Assembly: GCA_902577285.1 (NCBI GenBank)
Contig: CACGYL010000002.1
Coordinates: 1-64,000 of the forward strand
Length of the DNA: 64,000 nucleotides
Reading direction: 5' to 3'
Source of the DNA: an uncultured Pelagibacteraceae bacterium
GTDB taxonomy: Bacteria; Pseudomonadota; Alphaproteobacteria; Pelagibacterales; Pelagibacteraceae
The position numbers were made by a program, and so were the translations under genes. Positions within the stretch are counted from its first letter, which is position 1. Every line of letters begins with the position of its first letter. Below are positions 37,805 to 47,800 of the stretch, piece by piece. The notes beneath the pieces are model-generated. The model searched no databases. It saw nothing but the letters and a program-made list of their open reading frames with translations, and was not told the origin of the DNA.

Positions 37805-39043
37805 TTATCTTTCAGACCACTTAGGAATTGGGTGAATTAATTCTGCTGAAGCCCATTTCAATGGAGCTACAACTTTATTTTCACATTTTCCTGCGTCATC
37901 ACACATTACTTGGAAAAGTACCATTGGTTTGTCAACATTCTGACCACCTTCGGCAAACTTAATATTTCCATAGAATGTTTGCATATTAGTAGCTGCAAGA
38001 GCATCTCTTACTTTCTTTTGATCAAAAGTATTTGCTCTTTCAAATGCATCTTTGAATACTAATAAAGCAGCTGATGATTCTGCTGATTGATATGGCGGAT
38101 CATAACCAAATAATTTCTCAAAGTCCGCAGCATATGTCATACCGTCTTTGAAGAAATCATCTTTGTAAGTTAATGTTTTATGCCACTGAGATGCACATAG
38201 TGCGTATTGTGAGTTCTTACCATGTTGCTTAGATAATTTTGCAGCATCACAGTGTGTCATTGCTAACATTGGAACATCAACTTTCATTTCAGCTATTTGT
38301 CTGATTGCAGTTAATGCACCTTTTGTGTGACCCGATACAACTAATACATCTGGCTTAACAGCTTTAACTTTTGCTAAAGTTGCAGCCATATCATTTAGCT
38401 CTTTTGGTAGTTTGTCATCAATTATGATTTTAGATCCAGTTCTTTCTGCTGCATCTAGAATTCCTAATCTAACGTCTTGTGAGAATGCATCTTGCTCGAA
38501 AGCTTGAGCAATTCTTACACCTTTTCCACCATTCAGAGCTACGGCTGTTTCAATTGCAACATCTAAATATAAGTTTGCTGGCGCAAGCACTGCAAATAAA
38601 TATTTATAACCTTTAGTAAATAAAGATCTTGATGCACCATTAGCTTCAACCATTGGAACACCATATTTCTCTGTTACAGGCGCAATTGCTTTTGTTAAAC
38701 CTGAACTGTATGGCCCAAGCATAAACTCAACACCATCCTGTGAAATTAATCTTTCTGCAAGTTGTGCGGCTCTTTTTGGATTTGATTCATCATCGTAATA
38801 GATAATATCAAACTTGTAAGTTTTTCCTCCAACTTTAACACCACCCATCTCATTAATTCTATCAACGGCCATATTATAACCGTTTTGAGTGTGAACTCCG
38901 TTAGATGAATATTTTCCAGTTAAAGAAATTGCGGCACCTAGAATAATTTTATCACCAACAACTTTTGCAAATGAAACAACTGAAGTTGAAAATAAAATTG
39001 CTATTGCAGAAACAAATGTAATTATAATGTTTTTAATTTTCAT
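37805..39043 (-). CDS. Branched-chain amino acid-type ABC transporter substrate-binding protein
   Basis: Signal peptide; IILGAAISLTGKYSSNGVHTQNGYNMAVDRINEMGGVKVGGKTYKFDIIYYDDESNPKRAAQLAERLI. Confidence 0.93.
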   Translation of the reverse strand: MKIKNIIITFVSAIAILFSTSVVSFAKVVGDKIILGAAISLTGKYSSNGVHTQNGYNMAVDRINEMGGVKVGGKTYKFDIIYYDDESNPKRAAQLAERLISQDGVEFMLGPYSSGLTKAIAPVTEKYGVPMVEANGASRSLFTKGYKYLFAVLAPANLYLDVAIETAVALNGGKGVRIAQAFEQDAFSQDVRLGILDAAERTGSKIIIDDKLPKELNDMAATLAKVKAVKPDVLVVSGHTKGALTAIRQIAEMKVDVPMLAMTHCDAAKLSKQHGKNSQYALCASQWHKTLTYKDDFFKDGMTYAADFEKLFGYDPPYQSAESSAALLVFKDAFERANTFDQKKVRDALAATNMQTFYGNIKFAEGGQNVDKPMVLFQVMCDDAGKCENKVVAPLKWASAELIHPIPKWSER

Positions 39044-39130
39044 TTATCTCCTCTATTAATTAATTAATTTAAACCTTATTAAACTAAGAATTTAGTTATT
39101 TTTCAAGTAACAGTAGTATCGCATTAATGG

Positions 39131-39745
39131 TCAATATTGTTGCATAAATGCAATTATAAGAGCTATAACAATTAGGACGCACGCAGAAATTGTGTTTATG
39201 ACCTTTGCTTTTGCTTTAACCCATGTAATCATTTTATTTGCTAAGACTGCATAGCCAACCAAAGATAAAAAATCTAATATTACATAAGTTGTTATTAAAA
39301 TTAAAAATTGTGCAACGTAATTTGAATTAAAATCAATGAATTGAGGAAAAATAAAAGGGAAGAACATCCAGGCTTTAGGACTTGTGCCCGCAACTAAAAA
39401 ACCATCTTTAAAAAATGATAACGAACTTTTTTGTAAAGTTTCACTTGAGTTAATATCTTTAGGTTTAGATTTATAAATGTCGAATGCTAGGTAAAGTATA
39501 TAAATTACACCAAACCATTTAAAAATATTTAATAAAGTTGGGTTATCAGAGATAAAAGATCCAATTACAAAAATTACAAGACATGCTTGAATAATATTTG
39601 CAGTAACATCTCCTAGTGCAGTCCAAACACAATTTCTAACACCATAATTCATAGAATATGAAATGATTACAATTCTAGGAGTTCCAGGAGTGATAAACAT
39701 GAATAGGATAATTTGAAGAAATAGAAAATAATTTAACGGAAGCAT
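39131..39745 (-). CDS. LysE family translocator
   Basis: MFITPGTPRIVIISYSMNYGVRNCVWTALGDVTANIIQACLVIFVIGSF, GTSPKAWMFFPFIFPQF. Confidence 0.9.
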   Translation of the reverse strand: MLPLNYFLFLQIILFMFITPGTPRIVIISYSMNYGVRNCVWTALGDVTANIIQACLVIFVIGSFISDNPTLLNIFKWFGVIYILYLAFDIYKSKPKDINSSETLQKSSLSFFKDGFLVAGTSPKAWMFFPFIFPQFIDFNSNYVAQFLILITTYVILDFLSLVGYAVLANKMITWVKAKAKVINTISACVLIVIALIIAFMQQY

Positions 39746-39863
39746 GATGGATAGCCCTAAAAAACCGGGAGCTAAAGATGGCTAGATAGGACTATCTAAA
39801 AATGATAATATCATAAGCATATAAATTTGCATTATTTATTTATTTCAAGATTGCTGGAATTTT

Positions 39864-40163
39864 ATGAAAAAAAGTCACAGGCCCACAACCAGAGTTAAAA
39901 ATCCCGAGCCAAAACCTGGTAGTCCAGACTGGGTCATTTGGGCAGCATGGGCAGATAGAATTACATTTGAAGATATAGAAAAAAAAACTGGAAAAACAGA
40001 ATCTGACGTAATTAAGATTATGAGAAGAAGTTTAAAACCCTCGTCTTTTAGGCTATGGAGAAAAAGAGTAAATTCACAAAGCATTAAACATAGAAAAAAG
40101 TTTGAATATTCAAGAAAACAAATAAGAGTTAAGATAAAGAAAAATGAAATTCATAACTGGTAA
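39864..40163 (+). CDS. TIGR03643/DUF2805-like small conserved protein
   Basis: WVIWAAWADRITFEDIEKKTGKTESDVIKIMRRSLKPSSFRLWRKRVNSQSIKHRKKF. Confidence 0.75.
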   Translation: MKKSHRPTTRVKNPEPKPGSPDWVIWAAWADRITFEDIEKKTGKTESDVIKIMRRSLKPSSFRLWRKRVNSQSIKHRKKFEYSRKQIRVKIKKNEIHNW

Positions 40164-40191
40164 AATCAAGAAATATAATTATATCTAAAGT

Positions 40192-40446
40192 ATGAAACAT
40201 ATAACAATGTATTCAGGACCAATGTGTGCATTCTGTGATGCCGCAAAAAGATTATTAAAAAGAAATAATCTTGAATATAAAGTTATTGACGTATCTACAG
40301 GTCCAGAGATTAGAGATGAAATGATACAGAAAGCTAATGGGAGAAGAACAATTCCTCAAATTTTTTTTAACGATGAGCATATTGGTGGTTATCAAGAACT
40401 TAGAGATCTTGAAAAAAATGGTCAACTAGAAGCATCTTTAAAATAA
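40192..40446 (+). CDS. grxC: Glutaredoxin 3
   Basis: MYSGPMCAFCDAAKRLLKRNNLEYKVIDV (CxxC), RRTIPQIFFNDEHIGGYQELRDLEKNGQL. Confidence 0.93.
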   Translation: MKHITMYSGPMCAFCDAAKRLLKRNNLEYKVIDVSTGPEIRDEMIQKANGRRTIPQIFFNDEHIGGYQELRDLEKNGQLEASLK

Positions 40447-40447
40447 A

Positions 40448-41683
40448 TTAATTCCAATCGATTAATCCTAATTGTTTTTTTGCTAATTCACTTAAGTCAT
40501 TTACTGTGACTCTACCTTTATAATCTACTTCATAATCTTCAGGAGCAAAATCAGGTGGACTTTTGCCTTCAAAAAATTTTTTTGATTGTTTTTTTATATA
40601 ATCAATATTTTTTTTACAATAAGGTGTTGCTCCAACATAAATAACATTTGAGTAATTTTTACCTTGATGTTTTTCCTCGACTGCATGTACTACATCTGGA
40701 TGCCACCAAATAGTGTCTCCAGGATTCATTTTTGGAATTGAGATTAAACCTTCAAGTAATAAACTATGATATTTTTCATTTATCGATAAAGCTTTGCCTG
40801 CTTTTGATCCACATAATTCGTTTTCAGGAACATCATCTAATAAAGCTCTTGTTAAAACGTATGACATTCCTTTTGCAATAGGAATTAATTGTAAAGTTCC
40901 ATCATTTGGACCTTGTTCTGTTAAGGCAGTCCATCCTTGAAATGTTCTAAATACATGTGCTACCGCAGGAGATTCAAATTCAATTGTCTCATCTCTATAT
41001 CTTGCATCATATGGATTAAAATTTTCGAAATTGTCTGAAAAAATATCATTGTAAATTTTTTGATAAGCTTTATCAGTCCATCTTTCAATTGACCCAGCAT
41101 CACAATGTGGAGATAAACCTAATGTATCATCCCCTGGTTCTCTTCTTCTCACTCGATCAGCGTAAACAAGTTCTCTATTTGGATCAAATACATTTTTACC
41201 CTCATAATTATAGTTCCAAAGATTATTTAACCATTTTTTAACAGTTTCCATTTCTTTAGAATGTCTAATTTCTGATTGAGCTTTAGACCAATACAATCCA
41301 AAAATTTGAGGTTTTCCTGATTTTAAGTCGCTGAAGTATTTGTCTATACCTATCTTTTTTTTTTGGTCTTCAAAATAATTATTTTCCAAGACATATTTAT
41401 CTAAATCTTCATTTAATTCTGTCACCTTTTTTTTATCAAAAACATTTCTAATGATTACACAGCCACGTTTGAATACTTTGTCTTTAATTATCGTTTGATC
41501 CTTAATAGAAATATCTTCAAATTCTATTTCTGGAATAATTGAGTCTTTTGACTCTTTAATTATCGCAACTTCTTTTTGAATATATTTTTCAATTTTTTTA
41601 AAATTATTAACAAAGTTTTTTGATTTTTTTCTGAGCTTAATTTTTTCAGAAATAATCCTATTTTGTATTTCAATTAAATTCAT
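40448..41683 (-). CDS. DUF1479 family protein (putative 2OG-Fe(II)-type oxygenase fold)
   Basis: FKRGCVIIRNVFDKKKVTELNEDL, RREPGDDTLGLSPHCDAGSIERWTDKAYQKIY, FRTFQGWTALTEQGPNDGTLQLIPIAKG, MNPGDTIWWHPDVVHAVE. Confidence 0.85.
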   Translation of the reverse strand: MNLIEIQNRIISEKIKLRKKSKNFVNNFKKIEKYIQKEVAIIKESKDSIIPEIEFEDISIKDQTIIKDKVFKRGCVIIRNVFDKKKVTELNEDLDKYVLENNYFEDQKKKIGIDKYFSDLKSGKPQIFGLYWSKAQSEIRHSKEMETVKKWLNNLWNYNYEGKNVFDPNRELVYADRVRRREPGDDTLGLSPHCDAGSIERWTDKAYQKIYNDIFSDNFENFNPYDARYRDETIEFESPAVAHVFRTFQGWTALTEQGPNDGTLQLIPIAKGMSYVLTRALLDDVPENELCGSKAGKALSINEKYHSLLLEGLISIPKMNPGDTIWWHPDVVHAVEEKHQGKNYSNVIYVGATPYCKKNIDYIKKQSKKFFEGKSPPDFAPEDYEVDYKGRVTVNDLSELAKKQLGLIDWN

Positions 41684-41696
41684 AATTTGAAATCGA

Positions 41697-42065
41697 TTAT
41701 TTTGGTTTGAAAACTAGGCAAACCCCGTTATTACAATATCTTTTACCAGTTGGCTGTGGTCCATCATCAAAAATATGCCCATGGTGACCGCCACATTTTT
41801 TACAGTGATATTCAGTCCTAGCATATCCAATATGATGATCAGTTTTAGTTTCAAATACATCAGGAAGAGACTCGTAAAATGAAGGCCATCCTGACCCACT
41901 TTCATATTTGGTATTAGAATCAAATAATTTTGTTTCGCAATTTGCACAATAATAACTACCCTCTCTCTTTTCAAAATTTAATTCGCTAGAACCAGGAGCC
42001 TCTGTTGCTTCTTCGAATAAAACTTTTTTTTGTTGATCTGATAAATTTGGGTTATTTTTTGTCAT
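41697..42065 (-). CDS. msrB: Peptide-methionine (R)-S-oxide reductase MsrB
   Basis: YYCANCETKLFDSNTKYESGSGWPSFYE, CKKCGGHHGHIFDDGPQPTGKRYCNNGVCLVF. Confidence 0.97.
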   Translation of the reverse strand: MTKNNPNLSDQQKKVLFEEATEAPGSSELNFEKREGSYYCANCETKLFDSNTKYESGSGWPSFYESLPDVFETKTDHHIGYARTEYHCKKCGGHHGHIFDDGPQPTGKRYCNNGVCLVFKPK

Positions 42066-42957
42066 TTAAATATTTTGCACAATTTTTATGTAAACTTGCG
42101 TGCAATTCAATAAGTTTTTCAAAGTCTTTATTATAACCACCCCCTAAAACACCACAAATAGGAATTCTTCTTTCAAAAAAGTTTCTGATAACCATTTCAT
42201 CTCTTCTATTAATGCCAATATCAGTAATTTTTAACTTGCCTAATCTATCGCCTAAATGAATATCAACACCTGCAATATAAAATACAAAATCAAAATTAAA
42301 ATCGTTCAAGAAAATTAAATTTTTTTTTAAAATATCCAAGTATTGCTCGTCTTCCATGTCTTGTTCAAGCTCAACATCTAAATCACCTTTTGATTTTATA
42401 GGAGGGTAGTTTACTTTTGAGTGCATGCTAAATGTAAAAACATTATTTTCATTTTTAAATATTTCTGCATTTCCATTTCCTTGGTGAACATCAAGATCTA
42501 GAATGAGAATTTTATTGGCTAGTCCTCTATTTAAAAGATATTTTGCAGCAACAGCCACATCATTAAAAACACAAAATCCTGCTCCCTCGTCATATATTGC
42601 ATGGTGGCTTCCACCAGCAGTGTTACAAGCTATTCCATAGTTAATGGCCAATTTAGAAGCTAACACGGTTCCTCCTGTTGCTACTAAAGATCTTCTCACG
42701 ACACTATCAACTAAAGGAAAGCCTATTTTTTTAACTAGTGTTTCCTCTAATGTTTTATTTTTAATTTTTAAAATATACTCCTCCGCGTGAACCTCTTTAA
42801 GTGTTTCAATTGAGCATGGCTCAGGTTTATAAAATTTTTTAACTACTTTTTCTTTTTTAAGAAAATTTGCTAATTCACCAAATTTTTTAATTGGAAATTT
42901 ATTATCATCACCAATCTTTGCTTCATAATCAGGATGATTGACAACTGGTAATTCCAC
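42052..42957 (-). CDS. Histone deacetylase-like family amidohydrolase
   Basis: ACNTAGGSHHAIYDEGAGFCVFNDVAVAAKYLL, ILDLDVHQGNGNAEIFKNENNVFTFSMHS, GVLGGGYNKDF. Confidence 0.92.
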   Translation of the reverse strand: MELPVVNHPDYEAKIGDDNKFPIKKFGELANFLKKEKVVKKFYKPEPCSIETLKEVHAEEYILKIKNKTLEETLVKKIGFPLVDSVVRRSLVATGGTVLASKLAINYGIACNTAGGSHHAIYDEGAGFCVFNDVAVAAKYLLNRGLANKILILDLDVHQGNGNAEIFKNENNVFTFSMHSKVNYPPIKSKGDLDVELEQDMEDEQYLDILKKNLIFLNDFNFDFVFYIAGVDIHLGDRLGKLKITDIGINRRDEMVIRNFFERRIPICGVLGGGYNKDFEKLIELHASLHKNCAKYLNDKK

Positions 42958-42958
42958 T

Positions 42959-43909
42959 TTACTTTATTTCTCTTATAGGTTTACCGGCAACACAAGCTTC
43001 TAAATTTTCAATCATTTGTGTATAGAAAGTAGAATAATTTTCTGCTGTTACATAGCCTAAGTGTGGAAGCAAAAGTGCATTAGGTACAAATCTTAGTTTG
43101 TGACCAGCAGGCAAAGGTTCTTTATCATAAACATCAATTCCTGCACCAGCGATTACATTAGTTGAAAGTGCTATAATCAAATCATCTTCATTTACAATCG
43201 GACCTCTTGAGGTATTAATCAAAAAAGCTGTTTTTTTCATTTTATCAAACTCAGCAAGTTTAAAACAATCTTTATATCTTTCTCCTCCTTGTACATGAAT
43301 TGATATGAAATCAGAATTTTGGATTATATCTTCTTTGTTTGAAGGTAAAACATCAAGCTCTTTACATTTATCTAGACTGAGATTTTCACTCCATGCCATT
43401 ACTTGCATGCCAAACGCTTTTCCAATTTTGGCAACTTGAGATCCAACTTTTCCTAAACCAATAAGTCCAAGAATTTTTCCTTTTAACTCAACTCCCACTG
43501 TTGTCTGCCAATAGCCTTGATACATATTATCAACTTCCACTTTAATATTTCTTGCTAATCCTAAAATTAAGGCCCATGTTAATTCACAGGTTGGATTTGA
43601 ATTGATTTCTGTGCCTGTAACAATAATTTTAGCTTTTTTTGTTGCTTCAAGATCTATGGCTTTATTTCTCATTCCGCTTGTAGAAATGTATTTTAGTTTT
43701 TTTAAACTTTTAATAATATTTGAAGTAATTGACGTTCTTTCTCTCATAATAAGCAGAGCTTCAAATTCTTTTAATTTTTCTATGGCGTCGTCCTCGTTTT
43801 CAAAAGGTTCACTGAAAATCTCAATATCAAATTTTGATGAAATATTTTTTAAATCGATAAATTCTTGTGCGATGTTTTGATAATCGTCTAAAATAGCAAC
43901 TTTAAGCAT
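42959..43909 (-). CDS. D-2-hydroxyacid dehydrogenase family protein
   Basis: MLKVAILDDYQNIAQEFIDLK; GKILGLIGLGKVGSQVAKIGKAFGMQVMAWS; LINTSRGPIVNEDDLI; GAGIDVYDKEPLPAGHKLR. The ORF track start (43960) adds 17 unlikely residues; ATG at 43909 preferred. Confidence 0.9.
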   Translation of the reverse strand: MLKVAILDDYQNIAQEFIDLKNISSKFDIEIFSEPFENEDDAIEKLKEFEALLIMRERTSITSNIIKSLKKLKYISTSGMRNKAIDLEATKKAKIIVTGTEINSNPTCELTWALILGLARNIKVEVDNMYQGYWQTTVGVELKGKILGLIGLGKVGSQVAKIGKAFGMQVMAWSENLSLDKCKELDVLPSNKEDIIQNSDFISIHVQGGERYKDCFKLAEFDKMKKTAFLINTSRGPIVNEDDLIIALSTNVIAGAGIDVYDKEPLPAGHKLRFVPNALLLPHLGYVTAENYSTFYTQMIENLEACVAGKPIREIK

Positions 43910-44807
43910 TTTGAGTTTTTTTATTCGAGATTGTAATACCAGCAATAATAAAAATTGCACCTAAGAAATGATAAAATAATATTTTCTCATTGAAAATTAT
44001 CATAGCCATTATAGCGCCTAGTATGGGCATCAAATGTAAAAAAACTCCAGATCTATTTGCACCGATTAATTTTACACCCTTTATCCAAAATAAAAATGAA
44101 ATTAACCCAGGAAAAAAAACAACATAAAATAAAACTAGATAAAAAGAAGATTGTAATTTGATTGTGCTTCCTAAACTGTAGTCAATAAAATACATAGGAA
44201 TTAAAAAAATAACTCCAAAAGTTATAACGACCTGTAATAGGGAAATTGGAGATAAATTAAATTCTTTTTTTTTTAAGAGAGTTGAATATAATGACCAAGC
44301 AAACATGGCAATCAATGCAAAAATATCTCCTTTATTAAAAGATAAATTTAATAGATTATTTAAATTTGCTTTAGTTATTATGAATAAAACACCTGTAAGT
44401 GAGAGAAATACACCAGTTATTTGAAAGAAATTTGTTCTCTCAATTTTAAGTAAAAATGAAAATAATATTATCATAACTGGGACTGTAGATATCATTAACA
44501 CTCCAGTTATTACTTGGGTATGTCTCAAAGAATAAAAAAGTGCAGAATTAAATACACTCACAGCCAATATTCCTAAAATTGAAAATAAGAAAATATTGTC
44601 CAATATAATTTTTTTCTTACTTAATAATTCCTTGTAAGTAAATGGAAGTAAAACTAACCAAGCTAAAAACCATCTATAAAAATTTAATGATATTGGAGGT
44701 ATATCAATAATACTTGCTGCTTTACCGACAATAAAATTACCGGCCCAAAATAAACAAGCTAGCACCAAGTATAGAGAGGCTAGATATATTGGACTAAGAG
44801 TTTTCAT
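43902..44807 (-). CDS. DMT family (EamA) transporter
   Basis: LYLVLACLFWAGNFIVGKAASIIDIPPISLNFYRWFLAWLVLLPF. Confidence 0.9.
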   Translation of the reverse strand: MKTLSPIYLASLYLVLACLFWAGNFIVGKAASIIDIPPISLNFYRWFLAWLVLLPFTYKELLSKKKIILDNIFLFSILGILAVSVFNSALFYSLRHTQVITGVLMISTVPVMIILFSFLLKIERTNFFQITGVFLSLTGVLFIITKANLNNLLNLSFNKGDIFALIAMFAWSLYSTLLKKKEFNLSPISLLQVVITFGVIFLIPMYFIDYSLGSTIKLQSSFYLVLFYVVFFPGLISFLFWIKGVKLIGANRSGVFLHLMPILGAIMAMIIFNEKILFYHFLGAIFIIAGITISNKKTQNA

Positions 44808-47800
44808 GAAAAGAATTAAGTAAATCTGTTCTATTATTTATAGCTTCTTTTATATTCTTTTCTTTGACGTGTCCAAATCCTCTTATTTGATCAGGTATTG
44901 ATGCTATTTTGACAGCTGTTTCATAGTTTGATTTATTTATTTTTGATCCAATATCAACGATAGTTTGTTTGTAATCTCTTATTAATTCTCTCTCTTTTTT
45001 TCTTTCATTTAAATAACCAAATGGATCAAATTTTGTACCTCTTAAAAATTTAAATTTTGAGATTAATTTAAATACATTAAACAACCATCCACCAAATTTA
45101 ATCTTTAATAATTTACCATCTACTTTACTTTTTTTACTGAAAATTGGTGGAGCTAAATAAAAGTTGTAACTAAAGTTACCTTCAAAGTTTTTATTTATAT
45201 CGTCTGAGAATTTTTTATTTGTCATTAATCTTGATACTTCATATTCATCTTTGTAAGCCATTAATTTAAAGTAATTTTTTAATACTGCTGTGGAAAATTG
45301 ACTTCCATTTCCAACTTCTTTATCAACTTTTTTTGCATAACTCACCAAATCTTCATAATTTTGAGCATATTTTTTATTTTGATAGTCCTCTAAAAATTTA
45401 AATCTATTCTGATATTTCGCATCAAAACTCTCTAATATTTCAGGTTCATCTTTAACTATATCAATTACTTCTTCTTTTAAATTTTCATAATGTCTACCAA
45501 ATCGGAAAGCATCAATATTATCTTTCACGCTAGCACCATTTAATTCAATTGCTTTTTCAATTGATGAGGCTGAAATTGGTATCAGGCCTGATTGATATGC
45601 AATCCCAACATTAAACATATTCGATAGTATTGAATTTCCTAAGATCTTAGATGTAATTTTATTTGATGATATAAATTTTATATTCTCTAATCCTGCTATA
45701 TTAATTAAATTGTTTCGCATTTCCTCGAATGGTAAATAAAAATCTTTGTCACGTGTAAAATCTCCTGGCATTACTTCATCTGTATTAATTATTAGTTTTG
45801 AAATTTTTTTATCCAAAGTTTTTATTATTTCTAAATCATTTGATACTAGTAAATCAAATCCTAAGAGTAAGTTTGTATCCCCATAGGATAATCTGATCGC
45901 CCCAACATCCTCTGGTTTTTCAAAAATTCTTAAAAAGCTTTTAACAGCTCCGCCTTTTTGGGCTAGTCCAGTCATATCAAGAACACCAGATCCTCTACCA
46001 TCTATTTGAGCAGCTGTTGCAAGCACTGCTCCAATAGTAACAACGCCAGTTCCACCTATACCAGCAATCATTATTCCATAAGATTTATTTATTTCAGGAA
46101 GTATTGGCTCTTCTATTTTTGAATTTATTTTATTTATAAGGTTTTCATCGTAATTTTTTTTAATTCTTATCTCTCCCTCAAGACTTACAAAGCTTGGACA
46201 AAATCCATCTACACATGTGTAATCTTTATTGCATGATGATTGATCAATTTGTCTTTTTCTTCCATACTCAGTTTCAACAGGAGCAATTGAAACACAATTT
46301 GATTGTACTCCACAATCTCCACATCCTTCACATAGATCCTTATTTATAAATATTTTTTTCTTAGGCTCTTCTAAAATACCTTTTTTTCTTCTTCTTCTTT
46401 TTTCAGCTGCACAAGTCTGATCATAAATTATGACAGTCGTTCCATTAATTTTGCTTAATTCAATTTGAACATCTATAATATTCTTTCTATCATGAACTTT
46501 TGAATTTTTGGCAAAGCCTCCGGTGTCACCATACTTTTTAATTTCATCTGTAATTATTGCTATTTCTTTAACTCCTTCAGCTTCAAGCTGTTTAGACATT
46601 TGGGCAACAGTTGGTAAGCCATCCAATGCTTGTCCTCCAGTTAGGGCGACAGCATCATTGTATAATATCTTAAATGTCATTTTAGTTTTTGCTGCAACTG
46701 CGTGTCTAATTGAGAGAATTCCAGAGTGAATATAAGTTCCATCTCCCATATTTTGAAAGACATGGTCTGTATTACTAAAAACTGACTCTCCTACCCAAGT
46801 AGCTCCCTCAGATCCCATTTGTGAAAAACCCTCGTTATCTCTTTCCATATGTTCGACCAGATAAGCACAACTAATACCCGTTATTGCTCTACTTCCCTCA
46901 GGAATTCTAGTTGAGGTATTATGAGGGCAACCTGAACAAAAATGTGGGATTCTTTTTAAGGAAATATTTGAATTAGTTGACTCAGTTAAAGATTTCAATT
47001 GAGTTGAAAAATTATTCACATCCTTAGGTAATTTTAGATATTTTATTGTTTCATAAATTTTTAAGCCAATCTCTCCTGGGTCTAAAGCCCCAGACGAAAC
47101 AAACAGATCGTTACTATTCTCATCTTTTTTTCCAATTACTTTTACTTTTAGGTTTTTATTAAATAAAATTTCTTTTACTTGTGTCTCAATAATTGATCTT
47201 TTTTCCTCAACTACAATGATCTTATCCAAATTTTCTGCAAATTTTTCAATTACTGTTTCTTCTAGTGGCCAAGGCATAGCAATTTTAAGAAATTTAATTC
47301 CTATATCATTTGCCGCTTCTTTATTTATTCCAATTTTTTCAAGTCCTAACTTGGTGTCCAAAAAAGATTTTCCTGTACTAATTATCCCAATTCTAGGTTT
47401 TTCTGAGTCAAAAATTAATTTATTTAAATTATTTAATTTACAATATTCTTTTACATATTTTAATTTATGGTGATGTAAACGATATTCTTTTTCTTGAGCT
47501 GTATCTTTCAATCTGATATTTAATCCATCAGATGGATAATTTTCATCAGAAATATCTTTAAGAACAACTCTGTTTTCATCTAAATCTACTGTTGCGCCTG
47601 AACTGACATTGTCATGAACACACTTAATAGCAACCCAACAACCACTTTTTCTAGATAATTCAATTCCTATGATCCCATAATCTAATATTTCTTGAACACC
47701 ACTTGGGTTTAAAAAAGGTATCATTGCATCGATCATCGCAAATTCGCTTTGGTGTGAAGTTGTAGATGACTCGCAGATGTGATCATCTCCCATAAGAGCT

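Noticed and set aside
39061-39130. Simple AT-rich runs and TTAATTAA repeats in intergenic spacers
   Set aside because: Individually expected from base composition; only the shared placement before binding-protein SDs was kept as a finding.
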